Source: Candidatus Caldarchaeum subterraneum (GTDB lineage Archaea; Thermoproteota; Nitrososphaeria_A; Caldarchaeales; Caldarchaeaceae). From it: 64,000 nucleotides of DNA. The position numbers and the translations under genes are program-made. The notes below the pieces were generated by a model. The model had not been told where the DNA came from. It saw nothing but the letters and a program-made list of their open reading frames with translations, and ran no database searches. This document shows positions 41,283-49,160 of the stretch, in pieces. Within the stretch, counting starts at the first letter, position 1; the number at the start of each line of letters is the position of its first letter. The stretch is from positions 53,897 through 117,896 of the forward strand of contig CALHAG010000014.1 in assembly GCA_937934305.1 (NCBI GenBank), in the 5' to 3' direction.

Positions 41283-42857
41283 TCAAGCCTGCTGAGAACC
41301 CGTTTTGGCGGCTTCAAGCTCGCTTTCAGTTATACCGAGTTTTTTGAGGAGTGGTTTGATGTTGGGTTTGGATGTGCCCACGGTTTTGGCCGCGAACTCG
41401 GCTATCATGGGTAGGTATTTTGTGTAGAGGCTGAGGCGTTTGGCGGCGGCTTCTCGTTTCTCTATGCGTGAGAGGTAGAGTTTGAGGTTGCGGCCGCATT
41501 CGCGGAGAGCCATGGTGAGTTCCCGCTCTATCTCGGGTCTGTCGGCGATAGCCTCTTTTCCGACGGTTTTGTAGGGAACCTTTGTTGAGCAGATGCTTGT
41601 GAACACTGCGAGAGGAGCGGGCTTAGGCACCTTATAGTTCGACCAGTCAATCTTCTCCTCAACAACCTTCCACGCGACATCAGCTCTCTCATCATACAGC
41701 AGAGGAATCTTGTTGGCAAAGCGGAAAAGCATGATGGTCTCTGTCACGGGTATGGTGCCGCCGTATGCGACGGCTGCCTCGACGATGAAGGGGTGGCCGC
41801 TGTATGAAGATGGCTCACGCTGCACAACATGTACGAAGTCGGGGTTGAAGATGCGCCTGATGCCTGCTTCGAGAAAGTCTTTTCCAACGGGGCTTAGCGG
41901 AGTGGGGTCGGGTGGCCTAAACTTGTCATAGCGCTTGAATGCGTCGACCAAAGCTGTGACCTGTTCATGGCTCAGTTTCCTCGGACTTGTCTCGGGCTTC
42001 AGCCCAGCCAGTTCAAGAACCTCCTTAGCGGTTTTGGGCCCAATTTTCTGGAAACTTGTTGTGAGAAAGGTTAGCAGGTTTCGGGCCTTGGTCTCCATAA
42101 GCATCCGCGACATCATCTCAACATCTACGCCCACGGGATGCGGAAGCGTTTCCCGCGGTGGCTCAGGCACCTTCTCAACCATGCGTGGATAATGGTAGAG
42201 ACGGCCTTTGCTGTCGATGAATGTGAGCGTGGCGTGTGGGTTGACGATGGCGGTGTGTTTGATGTAGTCGAGAATCTTCGCCCTCGCCCCCGGATAATCA
42301 GCCTCTAGGCTGAACTCGACAGAGGTCCCCCGCCAGCCACCGGGGCTAGGCTTTTTCTCGGAGCTTATTATCCGCGGCTTGTTCTCCACAACATCTATCA
42401 TAAGCTCGTAGATGTAGAGGGTTTTGCCGTCTGTGCTGGACATTATTTTCGCGGGCTTGTTTGTGGTTATCTGTCCATACAATAGGGCCATGGTTCCGCC
42501 GAGGCCGAAGGTTCCACGCGACTGCTTGAACCCGTATTTGCTGCCGTAGAGCACCGTCGCAAACGCCGACGGAATCTTGTCCCCCGGCACCCCAACACCG
42601 TTGTCCACAACCCTCAGCCTATACACACCCCTCTCCGCATCCTCTTCACCAAGCTCAATCAAAACCTCGGGCAGAATACGGCCCATCTCAGCCGCGTCAA
42701 GAGAGTTCTCAACAAGCTCGCGGATACTCATGTAAAGACTTCTCGCAGGGCTGCTGAACCCCGCGATATCCCTGTTCTTATAGAAAAACTCGCTGGGAGA
42801 AATAGCCCTATACACAACATTCTCCCCACGCTCAGCCAAAGACTCGACCATAACCAT
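41283..42857 (-). CDS. top6B: DNA topoisomerase VI subunit B
   Basis: The 524-aa GHKL ATPase subunit has RELVENSLDAAE (46-57, the Asn for Mg), VVDNGVGVP (83-91) and the lid motif RGTFGLGGTMALLYG (114-128). A transducer domain follows with the switch-Lys region. Residues about 491-511 are shared with the orphan fragment at 35819, and the last 13 residues (SELEAAKTGSQQA) may have been supplied by the island. top6A, often adjacent in archaea, is not seen here. Confidence 0.95.
   Translation of the reverse strand: MVMVESLAERGENVVYRAISPSEFFYKNRDIAGFSSPARSLYMSIRELVENSLDAAEMGRILPEVLIELGEEDAERGVYRLRVVDNGVGVPGDKIPSAFATVLYGSKYGFKQSRGTFGLGGTMALLYGQITTNKPAKIMSSTDGKTLYIYELMIDVVENKPRIISSEKKPSPGGWRGTSVEFSLEADYPGARAKILDYIKHTAIVNPHATLTFIDSKGRLYHYPRMVEKVPEPPRETLPHPVGVDVEMMSRMLMETKARNLLTFLTTSFQKIGPKTAKEVLELAGLKPETSPRKLSHEQVTALVDAFKRYDKFRPPDPTPLSPVGKDFLEAGIRRIFNPDFVHVVQREPSSYSGHPFIVEAAVAYGGTIPVTETIMLFRFANKIPLLYDERADVAWKVVEEKIDWSNYKVPKPAPLAVFTSICSTKVPYKTVGKEAIADRPEIERELTMALRECGRNLKLYLSRIEKREAAAKRLSLYTKYLPMIAEFAAKTVGTSKPNIKPLLKKLGITESELEAAKTGSQQA
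41338..41391 (+). repeat. 54-bp direct repeat, right copy (inside top6B)
   Basis: Identical to 35862-35915. It encodes about residues 489-506 of Top6B on the minus strand. Confidence 0.9.
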
Positions 42858-43155
42858 CGCCTATTTTCTCCAACACGTTAGCAGCAGAGTTGACATTTAC
42901 AGGGCCTAGGGTCAGAGCCAATTCCTCAAGCCGAAGCCCAAAAGCAGACACAATTCTCTCCAAAACAGAATCCAAGCCCCGGGCACCCAACAAATTAACG
43001 TAAACACCACCTTTTTCACAAGTCTTCCCTGTCATCCTCTTACCCAAAACAGCCACCCACGAACCATTCTCAACAAGCCTCACAAGCTTAGAATACTCCT
43101 CTTCCCTGCCGAAAAGGTCTTTTAACCTCTCCTTTGGTCTGAGGTCGAAGAGCAT
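42832..43155 (-). pseudogene. Truncated archaeal AAA ATPase (N-terminal fragment)
   Basis: A 107-codon frame starts FDLRPKERLKDLFGREEEYSK with a P-loop VAVLGKRMTGKT (about 35-46), the N-terminus of the ATPase_2/DUF234-like family, and keeps some of the following segment (GGVYVNLLGARGLDSVLERI) with material missing between. It lacks Walker B, the sensors and the C-terminal part, compared with about 350-460 aa in the family. It overlaps the top6B start by 26 bp. The dyads just before its ATG match the plan at 29694-29725. It may be a remnant or a reduced regulator. Confidence 0.6.
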
Positions 43156-43187
43156 GGTTACCTAGGTAACCGGTTACCCAGGTAACT
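43156..43187. promoter_or_regulatory. Two adjacent 16-bp dyads at the truncated ATPase start
   Basis: GGTTACCTAGGTAACC (43156-43171) is a perfect 16-bp palindrome followed directly by GGTTACCCAGGTAACT (43172-43187), nearly palindromic. They fill the whole gap between gnd and the fragment and touch its start codon. The arrangement equals that at 29694-29725 with an unrelated sequence. Confidence 0.65.
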
Positions 43188-43188
43188 T

Positions 43189-44589
43189 TTATGGTTTCCA
43201 GCTGCTGTGGAAGACGCCGGGTTTGTCTATTCTTTGGTAGGTGTGGCTGCCGAATCTGTCGCGGAGTGCTTGGATGATGTTTGCGGGGAGTTTTTCGGAG
43301 GCTAGGGAGAGGTAGTAGTTGAGTGAGGCGTCGTGGACGGGTGTGGGTATGCCTGCGAGGCGGGTGTGTGCGAGTGTTTGTTTCCATGGCTCGACTCGTG
43401 TTTGTATGAGTTGGTGTATTGTGTTGGTGAGAAGCAGTGACTCGTCTTCCGCTCCCTCTCTGAATGCGTCTCTGAAGTTTTTGAGAAGCGCGGCTCTTAT
43501 GATGCAGCCGTTTCTCCAGACTTTGGCGACGTCTTCGAGGACTGTTCCGTAGCCGTATGTCTTGGAGCCGTGGCTGATGAGTGCGAAGCCTTGGATGTAG
43601 CTGACTATGGCTGAGCAGAGATAGGCGTCGTGAAGCATATCCACCATGTTGGCGGCGTTTATCCTGCTTGTTAGAGGCCCGGTTTTCTCTGCGACACGTT
43701 GCCGCAGCTCTTTGAGGGCTGAGATGTTCCTCGCCGCAACCGCCGCATCTATCGATGGCGTCGGCACCCCGAGCTCCGAGGCTGTCTGCACGGTCCATCG
43801 CCCCGTCCCCTTCTGCCCCGCCCTGTCGAGAACAAGCTCCACAAGTGGAAGACCCTTCTCCTCATCCTTGACCATCAACGCGTCAGAGGCTATCTCGAGC
43901 AGGTAAGAGGAGAGAAGACCCTTGCTCCATTTGCTGAAGACTTCGCCTATTTCGGCGGCTTGTTTGCCTAGGCCTCTGCTCATTATGTCGTATGTTTCGG
44001 CTATGAGCTGGAGGAGAGCGTATTCGATGCCGTTGTGAACCATTTTGACGAAGTGTCCGGCTCCCCCTGAGCCCATATATCCTGCGCATGGCTCTCCGTC
44101 TGCTTTCGCGGCTATTGCTTTCCAGAGCTTCTCGGTGGATTGGTATCCTTCAACCGGTCCACCGACCATTATCGAGGGGCCTTTGAGCGCGCCTTCTTCA
44201 CCTCCGCTGACGCCCACACCCATCAACATCACATCCTTCTCGGCAGCGGTCTTTTGACGACGCTCCGTGTCCCTGAAGAAGGAGTTGCCGCAGTCGCAGA
44301 CAACGTCGCCTGGGCTGAGCAACGGAAGAAGCTCCTCCAAAACGCTGTCAACCGCTTTCCCCGCCTCAACCATGAGAATAATAACGCGTGGTTTCTCCAG
44401 CTTAGACACGAGCTCGGCCAAGCTAAAAGACGGCCTAATGTCAAGAATGTTCTTCACCGATTCAACCAGTTTCTCGGTCTTCTCTCTCGTCCTGTTGTAA
44501 ACAGTCACACCGTATCCTTTTGAGGCTATGTTGCGTGCGAGGTTCTCACCCATCACCCCTAGGCCTATGAGGCCGACTTCACCGCTCAA
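43189..44589 (-). CDS. gnd: 6-phosphogluconate dehydrogenase, decarboxylating
   Basis: The 466-aa protein begins GLIGLGVMGENLARNIASKG (NADP-binding GxGxxG) and has VGVSGGEEGALKGPSIMVGG, the catalytic GAGHFVKMVHNGIEYALLQ-like GGAGHFVKMVHNGIEYAL, and the long C-terminal tail of the dimeric NADP enzyme. This bacterial/eukaryotic-length form is unusual in archaea, most of which lack the oxidative pentose phosphate pathway. Glucose-6-phosphate dehydrogenase and lactonase are not in the window. Transfer from bacteria is plausible. Confidence 0.93.
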   Translation of the reverse strand: MSGEVGLIGLGVMGENLARNIASKGYGVTVYNRTREKTEKLVESVKNILDIRPSFSLAELVSKLEKPRVIILMVEAGKAVDSVLEELLPLLSPGDVVCDCGNSFFRDTERRQKTAAEKDVMLMGVGVSGGEEGALKGPSIMVGGPVEGYQSTEKLWKAIAAKADGEPCAGYMGSGGAGHFVKMVHNGIEYALLQLIAETYDIMSRGLGKQAAEIGEVFSKWSKGLLSSYLLEIASDALMVKDEEKGLPLVELVLDRAGQKGTGRWTVQTASELGVPTPSIDAAVAARNISALKELRQRVAEKTGPLTSRINAANMVDMLHDAYLCSAIVSYIQGFALISHGSKTYGYGTVLEDVAKVWRNGCIIRAALLKNFRDAFREGAEDESLLLTNTIHQLIQTRVEPWKQTLAHTRLAGIPTPVHDASLNYYLSLASEKLPANIIQALRDRFGSHTYQRIDKPGVFHSSWKP

Positions 44590-44627
44590 GCCAGATAAAA
44601 TTGGAAAAAGTTGTTAAAAAAGACGTG

Positions 44628-44945
44628 TTATTTCTTTGTTGCTAACCTTTCTCGCACAACCTGTGAGATTATGCTGCATGCTTCTGCTATTCTTGGGTCT
44701 GTTAGGCTGTAATAGACTGTGTTGCCGACGCGGCGGCTTTTGACTACGCCTGTGCGTTTCATGAAGGCGAGGTGCTGGGAGACGGTTGACTGGTTGATGG
44801 CGAGTTGTTCGACGAGCTCGCTAACAGATTTCTCTCCTTCGGCGAGGATGTGTAGAATCATCAATCTTTTAGGATGTGCTTGAGCTTTGCAGAACTCGGC
44901 CAAGGTGTTGTAGAAGTCCTCTGAGAGGGTTGTCGCGAGTGTCAA
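44628..44945 (-). CDS. ArsR-family regulator of the sulfur operon
   Basis: The 105-aa winged helix has AHPKRLMILHILAEGEKSVSELVEQL, the recognition helix INQSTVSQHLAFMKRTGVVKS, and the wing RRVGNTVYYSLTDPR. The ELCVCDL metal site of ArsR is absent. Two Cys remain, C19 before helix 2 and C90 in the last helix. Their positions recall the paired cysteines of persulfide sensors such as SqrR/BigR, which fits the adjacent sqr-like gene (4-bp overlap). That role is inference. Confidence 0.82.
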   Translation of the reverse strand: MTLATTLSEDFYNTLAEFCKAQAHPKRLMILHILAEGEKSVSELVEQLAINQSTVSQHLAFMKRTGVVKSRRVGNTVYYSLTDPRIAEACSIISQVVRERLATKK

Positions 44946-46135
44946 GAGCCGTTCTCCTCTTTCTCCCTGAAGTAGATGTTGAAGATGGGCTCGAGACTGC
45001 CTTTTAGCATCAGCCAGTAGAGTGATGCGAAGCTTTTCTTCATCAGGTAGCGCATCCGAGTGGGCTGCATGTGTTTAGGCGGCCTTGTGTAGGTGCCTGA
45101 CACGAAGAGCGCTTTTCCGCCTCCAACCTCGAGGGGGCAGTTTATGCGGCCGTTATACTTCTGCTTGCCGTCAGCGCCGGTTATCGATGAAGCGATGTTG
45201 TGGGCCACTATCCCTGCCTGTAGATGGGCCACTACGCCGGATTTTGATATGGGGATGTTTGTCGCATCACCTATCGCGTACACATCGTCGTAGCCGTTGA
45301 CGGTCATGTAGTGTTTGTCAGCTGGTATCCATCCATCCTTGTCTCCAATCTCAGAGACGACGGCGACGCGTGCGCCGCGGTGAGGTGGAACGGCTATCAA
45401 CAAGTCATATGGCACCTCTTCACCCTCTAGCGAGACAACTTTCTTGCCTGCCGCATCTACTTGGTCGATGCTGAAGAAAGGAATTATGTTTACTCCTCTC
45501 TCTTCGAGCATGGGCTGGACGATGTCGGCGATGGTTTTCGCGGGGTAGGCGTGTGGATAGGGTGTGAGGAAGGTGAGCTCCACACGGTCCCGTGTGCCTC
45601 TTTTGCGGAAGTATTCGTCGAGGAGGAACATGGCCTCGGTGGGTGCGGGTGGACACTTGTGAGGCACACCCGCTATCACGAGCACGACTTTGCCCCGTTC
45701 GAATGTTGAAAGAGCTTGCCAGACCTTGGCCGCGTCCCACGGGGATGTGTGGAAGTTCACGCTGGCTTCTGCGAGGCCGGGTGTGAGCGAGGGGTCTGCG
45801 ACGGAGCCTGTTGCGATGACGAGATAGTCGTAGTCGAGTTCGTTTCCCGAGGATGTGATGAGGTGGCGGTCAGCGATGTTTATTTTCTCAACACCTTCGC
45901 TGAGGAACTGGACGCGGCGGCTGAGCAGTGTGTTCTGTTTTCTGATGTATTTTTGGGGTTGTGCTCCATGGAAGGCTATTTCGAGGTTGGCGGGCTGGAA
46001 GACATGGTGGGGGTTGTCGCTGACAAGTGTGACGCCTATTTTGCCGCTGTCAATTTCTCCGCGTAGCTTGGATGCGAGGAGATTGGCTAAAAGAGTTCCA
46101 CCGGTTCCGCCGCCCACCACAACCACATGCTTCAA
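44942..46135 (-). CDS. Sulfide:quinone oxidoreductase-like flavoprotein
   Basis: The 397-aa protein begins KHVVVVGGGTGGTLLANLL (FAD GxGxxG) and has YDYLVIATGS, VAGVPHKCPPAPTEAMFLL with a conserved Cys, and YAIGDATNIPISKSGVVAHLQ at the second FAD site. The C-terminal amphipathic end (SFASLYWLMLKGSLEPIFNIYF) suits membrane association. It is likely to oxidise sulfide or another reduced sulfur species to the quinone pool. It is in one operon with dsrE-, tusA- and arsR-like genes. Confidence 0.85.
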   Translation of the reverse strand: MKHVVVVGGGTGGTLLANLLASKLRGEIDSGKIGVTLVSDNPHHVFQPANLEIAFHGAQPQKYIRKQNTLLSRRVQFLSEGVEKINIADRHLITSSGNELDYDYLVIATGSVADPSLTPGLAEASVNFHTSPWDAAKVWQALSTFERGKVVLVIAGVPHKCPPAPTEAMFLLDEYFRKRGTRDRVELTFLTPYPHAYPAKTIADIVQPMLEERGVNIIPFFSIDQVDAAGKKVVSLEGEEVPYDLLIAVPPHRGARVAVVSEIGDKDGWIPADKHYMTVNGYDDVYAIGDATNIPISKSGVVAHLQAGIVAHNIASSITGADGKQKYNGRINCPLEVGGGKALFVSGTYTRPPKHMQPTRMRYLMKKSFASLYWLMLKGSLEPIFNIYFREKEENGS

Positions 46136-46138
46136 CCC

Positions 46139-46384
46139 TTATCCACCTTTCGCCGTAACACGCACAACAATTCTGATGTAGCCCTGTTCCTCGACAATTT
46201 GCTCGATGACGTTGCCTGTTTTGCGGGCCCATGCCTGCACATCCGACTTCGCGGCCGGGTCCGTGGCCAGCAGCTCGAGAACGTCACCGTTCTTGGCTTC
46301 TCGGTAGGCTTTGAAAAGGTCTGTCAAGGGCCCTGGGCAGAAGCTGCCCCGCGAATCAATCACTTTCCGAACCGACTGGGACAT
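46139..46384 (-). CDS. tusA: TusA/SirA-like sulfur carrier
   Basis: A small protein with the TusA signature RGSFCPGPLTDLFKAY (CPxP; the Cys carries a persulfide) and the second strand VLELLATDPAAKSDVQAWARKTGN. The ATG at 46382-46384 (81 aa) is preferred to the one 11 codons upstream, which would overlap the DsrE-like gene. It lies between dsrE-like and sqr-like genes, suggesting persulfide relay among them. Confidence 0.88.
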   Translation of the reverse strand: MSQSVRKVIDSRGSFCPGPLTDLFKAYREAKNGDVLELLATDPAAKSDVQAWARKTGNVIEQIVEEQGYIRIVVRVTAKGG

Positions 46385-46394
46385 TTTCGTCACC

Positions 46395-46895
46395 TCAGAT
46401 GAAGATGACCTGTCCACCCTCGCTCATCTGTATGAAGGACGCGGCGCCCACTATGTCGTCGACCTCGGGTATGAAGTCCTCTTTCTTCAAGCCCATGACA
46501 TCCATGGTTGTGGAGCATGCGTGCAGCTTTACGCCGGCTTCCTTGGCTGTTTTGATTAGTTCTCTGATGGTTGGGACACGTTGTTTCGCCATCTTGTTCT
46601 TCAGCATCCTGGTCACCATGGCTGTCATGCCGGGCAAGGCTCCGAGCAGGTTGGGCATGGGTAACGCCGGGTTACCAACCGATGAAACCTTGAGGTTGTC
46701 TATTTTCCTCTTGTCGATTACGTTCATTCCCCAGAAGGTGAAGAAGATGTGGACCTCGTAGCCCATCGCAGCCGCGGCGTTGGCAAGCATAAACGCCGGA
46801 TAAGCCATGTCCAGCGTCCCCTTCGACAGGATGATGCAGAGCTTGCTTGTTTGAGGTGTTTCTTCAACTGGTTTAACTACTGTTGCTTGAGTCAT
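46395..46895 (-). CDS. DsrE2-like sulfur-relay protein
   Basis: The 166-aa DsrE/F-family protein has ILSKGTLDMAYPAFMLANAAAAMGY split over strand and helix, HIFFTFWGMNVIDKRK, NLLGALPGMTAMVTRMLKNKM, and the conserved Cys in VKLHACSTTMDVMGL. The pattern is of the DsrE2 type found with TusA and rhodanese in sulfur oxidisers. It is the first gene of the sulfur operon, so it probably takes or hands on persulfide sulfur. Confidence 0.85.
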   Translation of the reverse strand: MTQATVVKPVEETPQTSKLCIILSKGTLDMAYPAFMLANAAAAMGYEVHIFFTFWGMNVIDKRKIDNLKVSSVGNPALPMPNLLGALPGMTAMVTRMLKNKMAKQRVPTIRELIKTAKEAGVKLHACSTTMDVMGLKKEDFIPEVDDIVGAASFIQMSEGGQVIFI

Positions 46896-46968
46896 GATTC
46901 CTCGACATTAGTATATTCAAATCCTCTAATATAATTTCACTAAATAAAAAATTGATAGAAAACCCGCT

Positions 46969-48588
46969 CTACACAGCTGTCTTCACTTGCATAACTTTTT
47001 CCACATCCTTTGTAAGCTTTTCCTCAAAATACTGCAAAACATGTTTGACCGATGCTTTCTCGACCCACTTGAATTTTCGGAGCAGGCTGGCTGTGTAGAT
47101 TTTTCTCCACTCATATCCCGTGTATCTGCCCCATGCTTTGTAGACGCGGGGGTCGATGTAGTTGCGGAGAGAGGTGGCGAGGTTGTAGTCACGCACCTTG
47201 ACGGCGAGGTCGAGGTTGAGCTCGGCTTTCTCGAGGCTCGCGGCTATCCGAGCCTTCTTCTTCTCCGACTCAGCCTCCCTAAGCTGCTGCATCAGCTTCT
47301 TCACACGCTCCTCCTTCTTCTGAATAGACTGCTCCCAGTTCTTCGGCGGCGCCCTCTTATGGTTAAGGGCCTCAGCGGCCTTGAGGTTAGCGAGCTTAGC
47401 ATAATAGATGAATCTCTCCTGAGAAGTAACTTTCTCCCGCGGAATTGCCGCGAGAAAATCTTTCACAATCTTTGTGGCTATGTATGTTCTGAAAACTTTG
47501 GCTGTGAGTCCTTTCACTATTTTTCCGAGGAAGCGGTTGACATGTCTGCTGTTTATGTTCTGGAAAATCTGGTCACCTTCTTTCTTGCCCTCGAGAAGCT
47601 CCTCAAACACTTGACGAACCTCCCGCGGCTCGTTTCTGAGGTCTATGGACTTCTGCCACCTCACACTGTCTTTGCCGAGGAAATCAAACTCTATCCGGTC
47701 CTCGAGTAGTTTTACATGCTCAACTCTGAGTGTGGTTGCGCCGACAGTGTCCGCTTCATCAGGGTCCTTCTCGTCTCCAACCCTCATCGCAAGCCTGTCA
47801 ATCAGGTAGCATGCGAGGGCGATTTCACGCATCTTCGGGTCCTTGGACTTCAGCCCCTTGAAAATCTTCTCCCGCACCCTTTCGATATGATTCTCAAGCA
47901 TCGCAGCCTTATCATACTTGGATTTGTCGCGCTTCTGCTTAATGTCGGCCGTGTCGCTGAGCCAGACATACTTCTCCTTCCCCGTGAGCTTGTCATCCCA
48001 ACGCGCCAGCCACATGGAGTCATGGTCGTGAACAATCTGGCCCCAGTTACCCGGAGGAACGGGAGCATCCTCACCGAGGTTCAGCGTAATGTCCTCCTGG
48101 TAGACGCGTGGCTTCCAGCGGCCTCTCAGCGGATGGTTTCCACGGCCCATGAATATGCCCGGCGGCTCAACCATCCAGTTCGCTATCTCAAACCGTTTAC
48201 CATCCATCTCAGCCCATCCATACCGCGCCTTAAGCTCCTCACGCAACTTCTTCCTCTCAGCCGAAAGCTTCTTCCTATACTCCTTATCCGCCTTAAGCTG
48301 CCTCTCCCTCTCCACATACTCGTAAACCTCTGAAAAATCTATCTCATTTATGGTGACGTCTTGGAAGCGGCCGTTGAATGTTTTGAGAAAATCCGTGAGG
48401 AAATTTTTCTGGAAAACAGGGTCCTGGACATAGGGTGTGTCTTTCTTGAGGGCCCATGCATAGGCCATCTCCTCCTGAAGAGGGTTAAGCTTGACGGTTT
48501 CTCCGCGAATCTTTATCGACAAGCCTTTAGGCTGGTAGGGGGGAGGAAGCGCTACACCGTTGTGAACGAGAGTCCGCCACTTAACCAT
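46969..48588 (-). CDS. topIB: Topoisomerase IB (eukaryote-type)
   Basis: The 539-aa protein is a eukaryote-like Top1: a core clamp starting VKWRTLVHNGVALPPPY, GRGNHPLRGRWKPRV, WLARWDDKLTGKEKYVW, the catalytic Arg/Lys region (KIFKGLKSKDPKMREIA, then LIDRLAMRVGDEKDPDEADTVG), a long coiled linker (QSIQKKEERVKKLMQQL), and the active-site Tyr477 in RNYIDPRVYKAW. Among archaea this gene marks Thaumarchaeota and Aigarchaeota. It relaxes positive and negative supercoils. Confidence 0.96.
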   Translation of the reverse strand: MVKWRTLVHNGVALPPPYQPKGLSIKIRGETVKLNPLQEEMAYAWALKKDTPYVQDPVFQKNFLTDFLKTFNGRFQDVTINEIDFSEVYEYVERERQLKADKEYRKKLSAERKKLREELKARYGWAEMDGKRFEIANWMVEPPGIFMGRGNHPLRGRWKPRVYQEDITLNLGEDAPVPPGNWGQIVHDHDSMWLARWDDKLTGKEKYVWLSDTADIKQKRDKSKYDKAAMLENHIERVREKIFKGLKSKDPKMREIALACYLIDRLAMRVGDEKDPDEADTVGATTLRVEHVKLLEDRIEFDFLGKDSVRWQKSIDLRNEPREVRQVFEELLEGKKEGDQIFQNINSRHVNRFLGKIVKGLTAKVFRTYIATKIVKDFLAAIPREKVTSQERFIYYAKLANLKAAEALNHKRAPPKNWEQSIQKKEERVKKLMQQLREAESEKKKARIAASLEKAELNLDLAVKVRDYNLATSLRNYIDPRVYKAWGRYTGYEWRKIYTASLLRKFKWVEKASVKHVLQYFEEKLTKDVEKVMQVKTAV

Positions 48589-48688
48589 CCCAGACCACCG
48601 GCACAGCTCGAAGCTTAGCCGAATGGGTGAAATTTTGCTATTAAACCCTTACCCGAAAAAATTGTTGCCGTTAAAAAGATTGCCTCTG

Positions 48689-49120
48689 CTAAACGGGCTT
48701 GGCTTTCTGCTCTCTCATAAACTCCTCATAGACTTTCTTGACTCTTTCTGCGGCGGGTCCCTCGCCGAAGACACCTTCACGCGAAACCCTGATTCTATCC
48801 ATGACCACTATGGTGTCAGACTCTTTGTGATACACGACGAGGTTGGGGAAAAGCCTGTTCAGCCTCTCGACGAGGGCAGACATGTCAGGCCCGGTCTCAA
48901 GAACCTCTATCCTAATGATGCCTCCCCCCGCCAGAAATATTTTGGAGTAGACTTTGCCTGATTCCTCCCTGACGTCGGCGAGCCAGAGGCTGTAGTCGCT
49001 GGGGTTGTAAGCCAGCACACGGCCCGTGTAAACACCCGATGATGTGACAACCTTAACCGTCCTGTCCAGGATGAGGGCAAACTCGTCGCTAAACCGTTTA
49101 GAAGCAATAGCCGAGCTCAA
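48689..49120 (-). CDS. Sm-like protein with C-terminal domain (SmAP3-like)
   Basis: The 143-aa protein has an Sm fold: FALILDRTVKVVTSSGVYTGRVLAYN (Sm1) and KIFLAGGGIIRIEVLE (Sm2 region). A further alpha/beta domain of about 60 residues follows (LVERLNRLFPNLVVYHKE to VYEEFMREQK), as in Pyrobaculum SmAP3. It may bind RNA or act as a scaffold. It precedes topIB on the same strand with a 100-bp gap. Confidence 0.7.
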   Translation of the reverse strand: MSSAIASKRFSDEFALILDRTVKVVTSSGVYTGRVLAYNPSDYSLWLADVREESGKVYSKIFLAGGGIIRIEVLETGPDMSALVERLNRLFPNLVVYHKESDTIVVMDRIRVSREGVFGEGPAAERVKKVYEEFMREQKAKPV

Positions 49121-49160
49121 GAATCTTCACAAGATAGCCGACAAGCCTCTTTAAAAGGAA

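Larger units (their letters stand above)
35862..41391. mobile_element. Integrated two-gene island in the top6B 3' end
   Basis: Two 54-bp direct repeats 5476 bp apart bracket a nuclease-methyltransferase gene and a brxL-like gene. The intact top6B ends within the right repeat plus a 55-bp alternative 3' end; the other 3' end is orphaned at the left. This is the footprint left by a site-specific integration event that restores its target gene. No integrase, transposase or plasmid replication gene lies inside, so the island is either a remnant or is mobilised in trans. Base composition differs strongly from the flanks. Confidence 0.75.

Noticed and set aside
35862..41391. Interpretation as an insertion sequence or composite transposon
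   Set aside because: There is no transposase and no terminal inverted repeat; the repeats are direct, 54 bp long and coding, which fits site-specific integration better.
43088..43798. 236-codon minus-strand frame across gnd and the dyads
   Set aside because: Out-of-frame shadow of gnd; composition is Arg/His-rich without domains.
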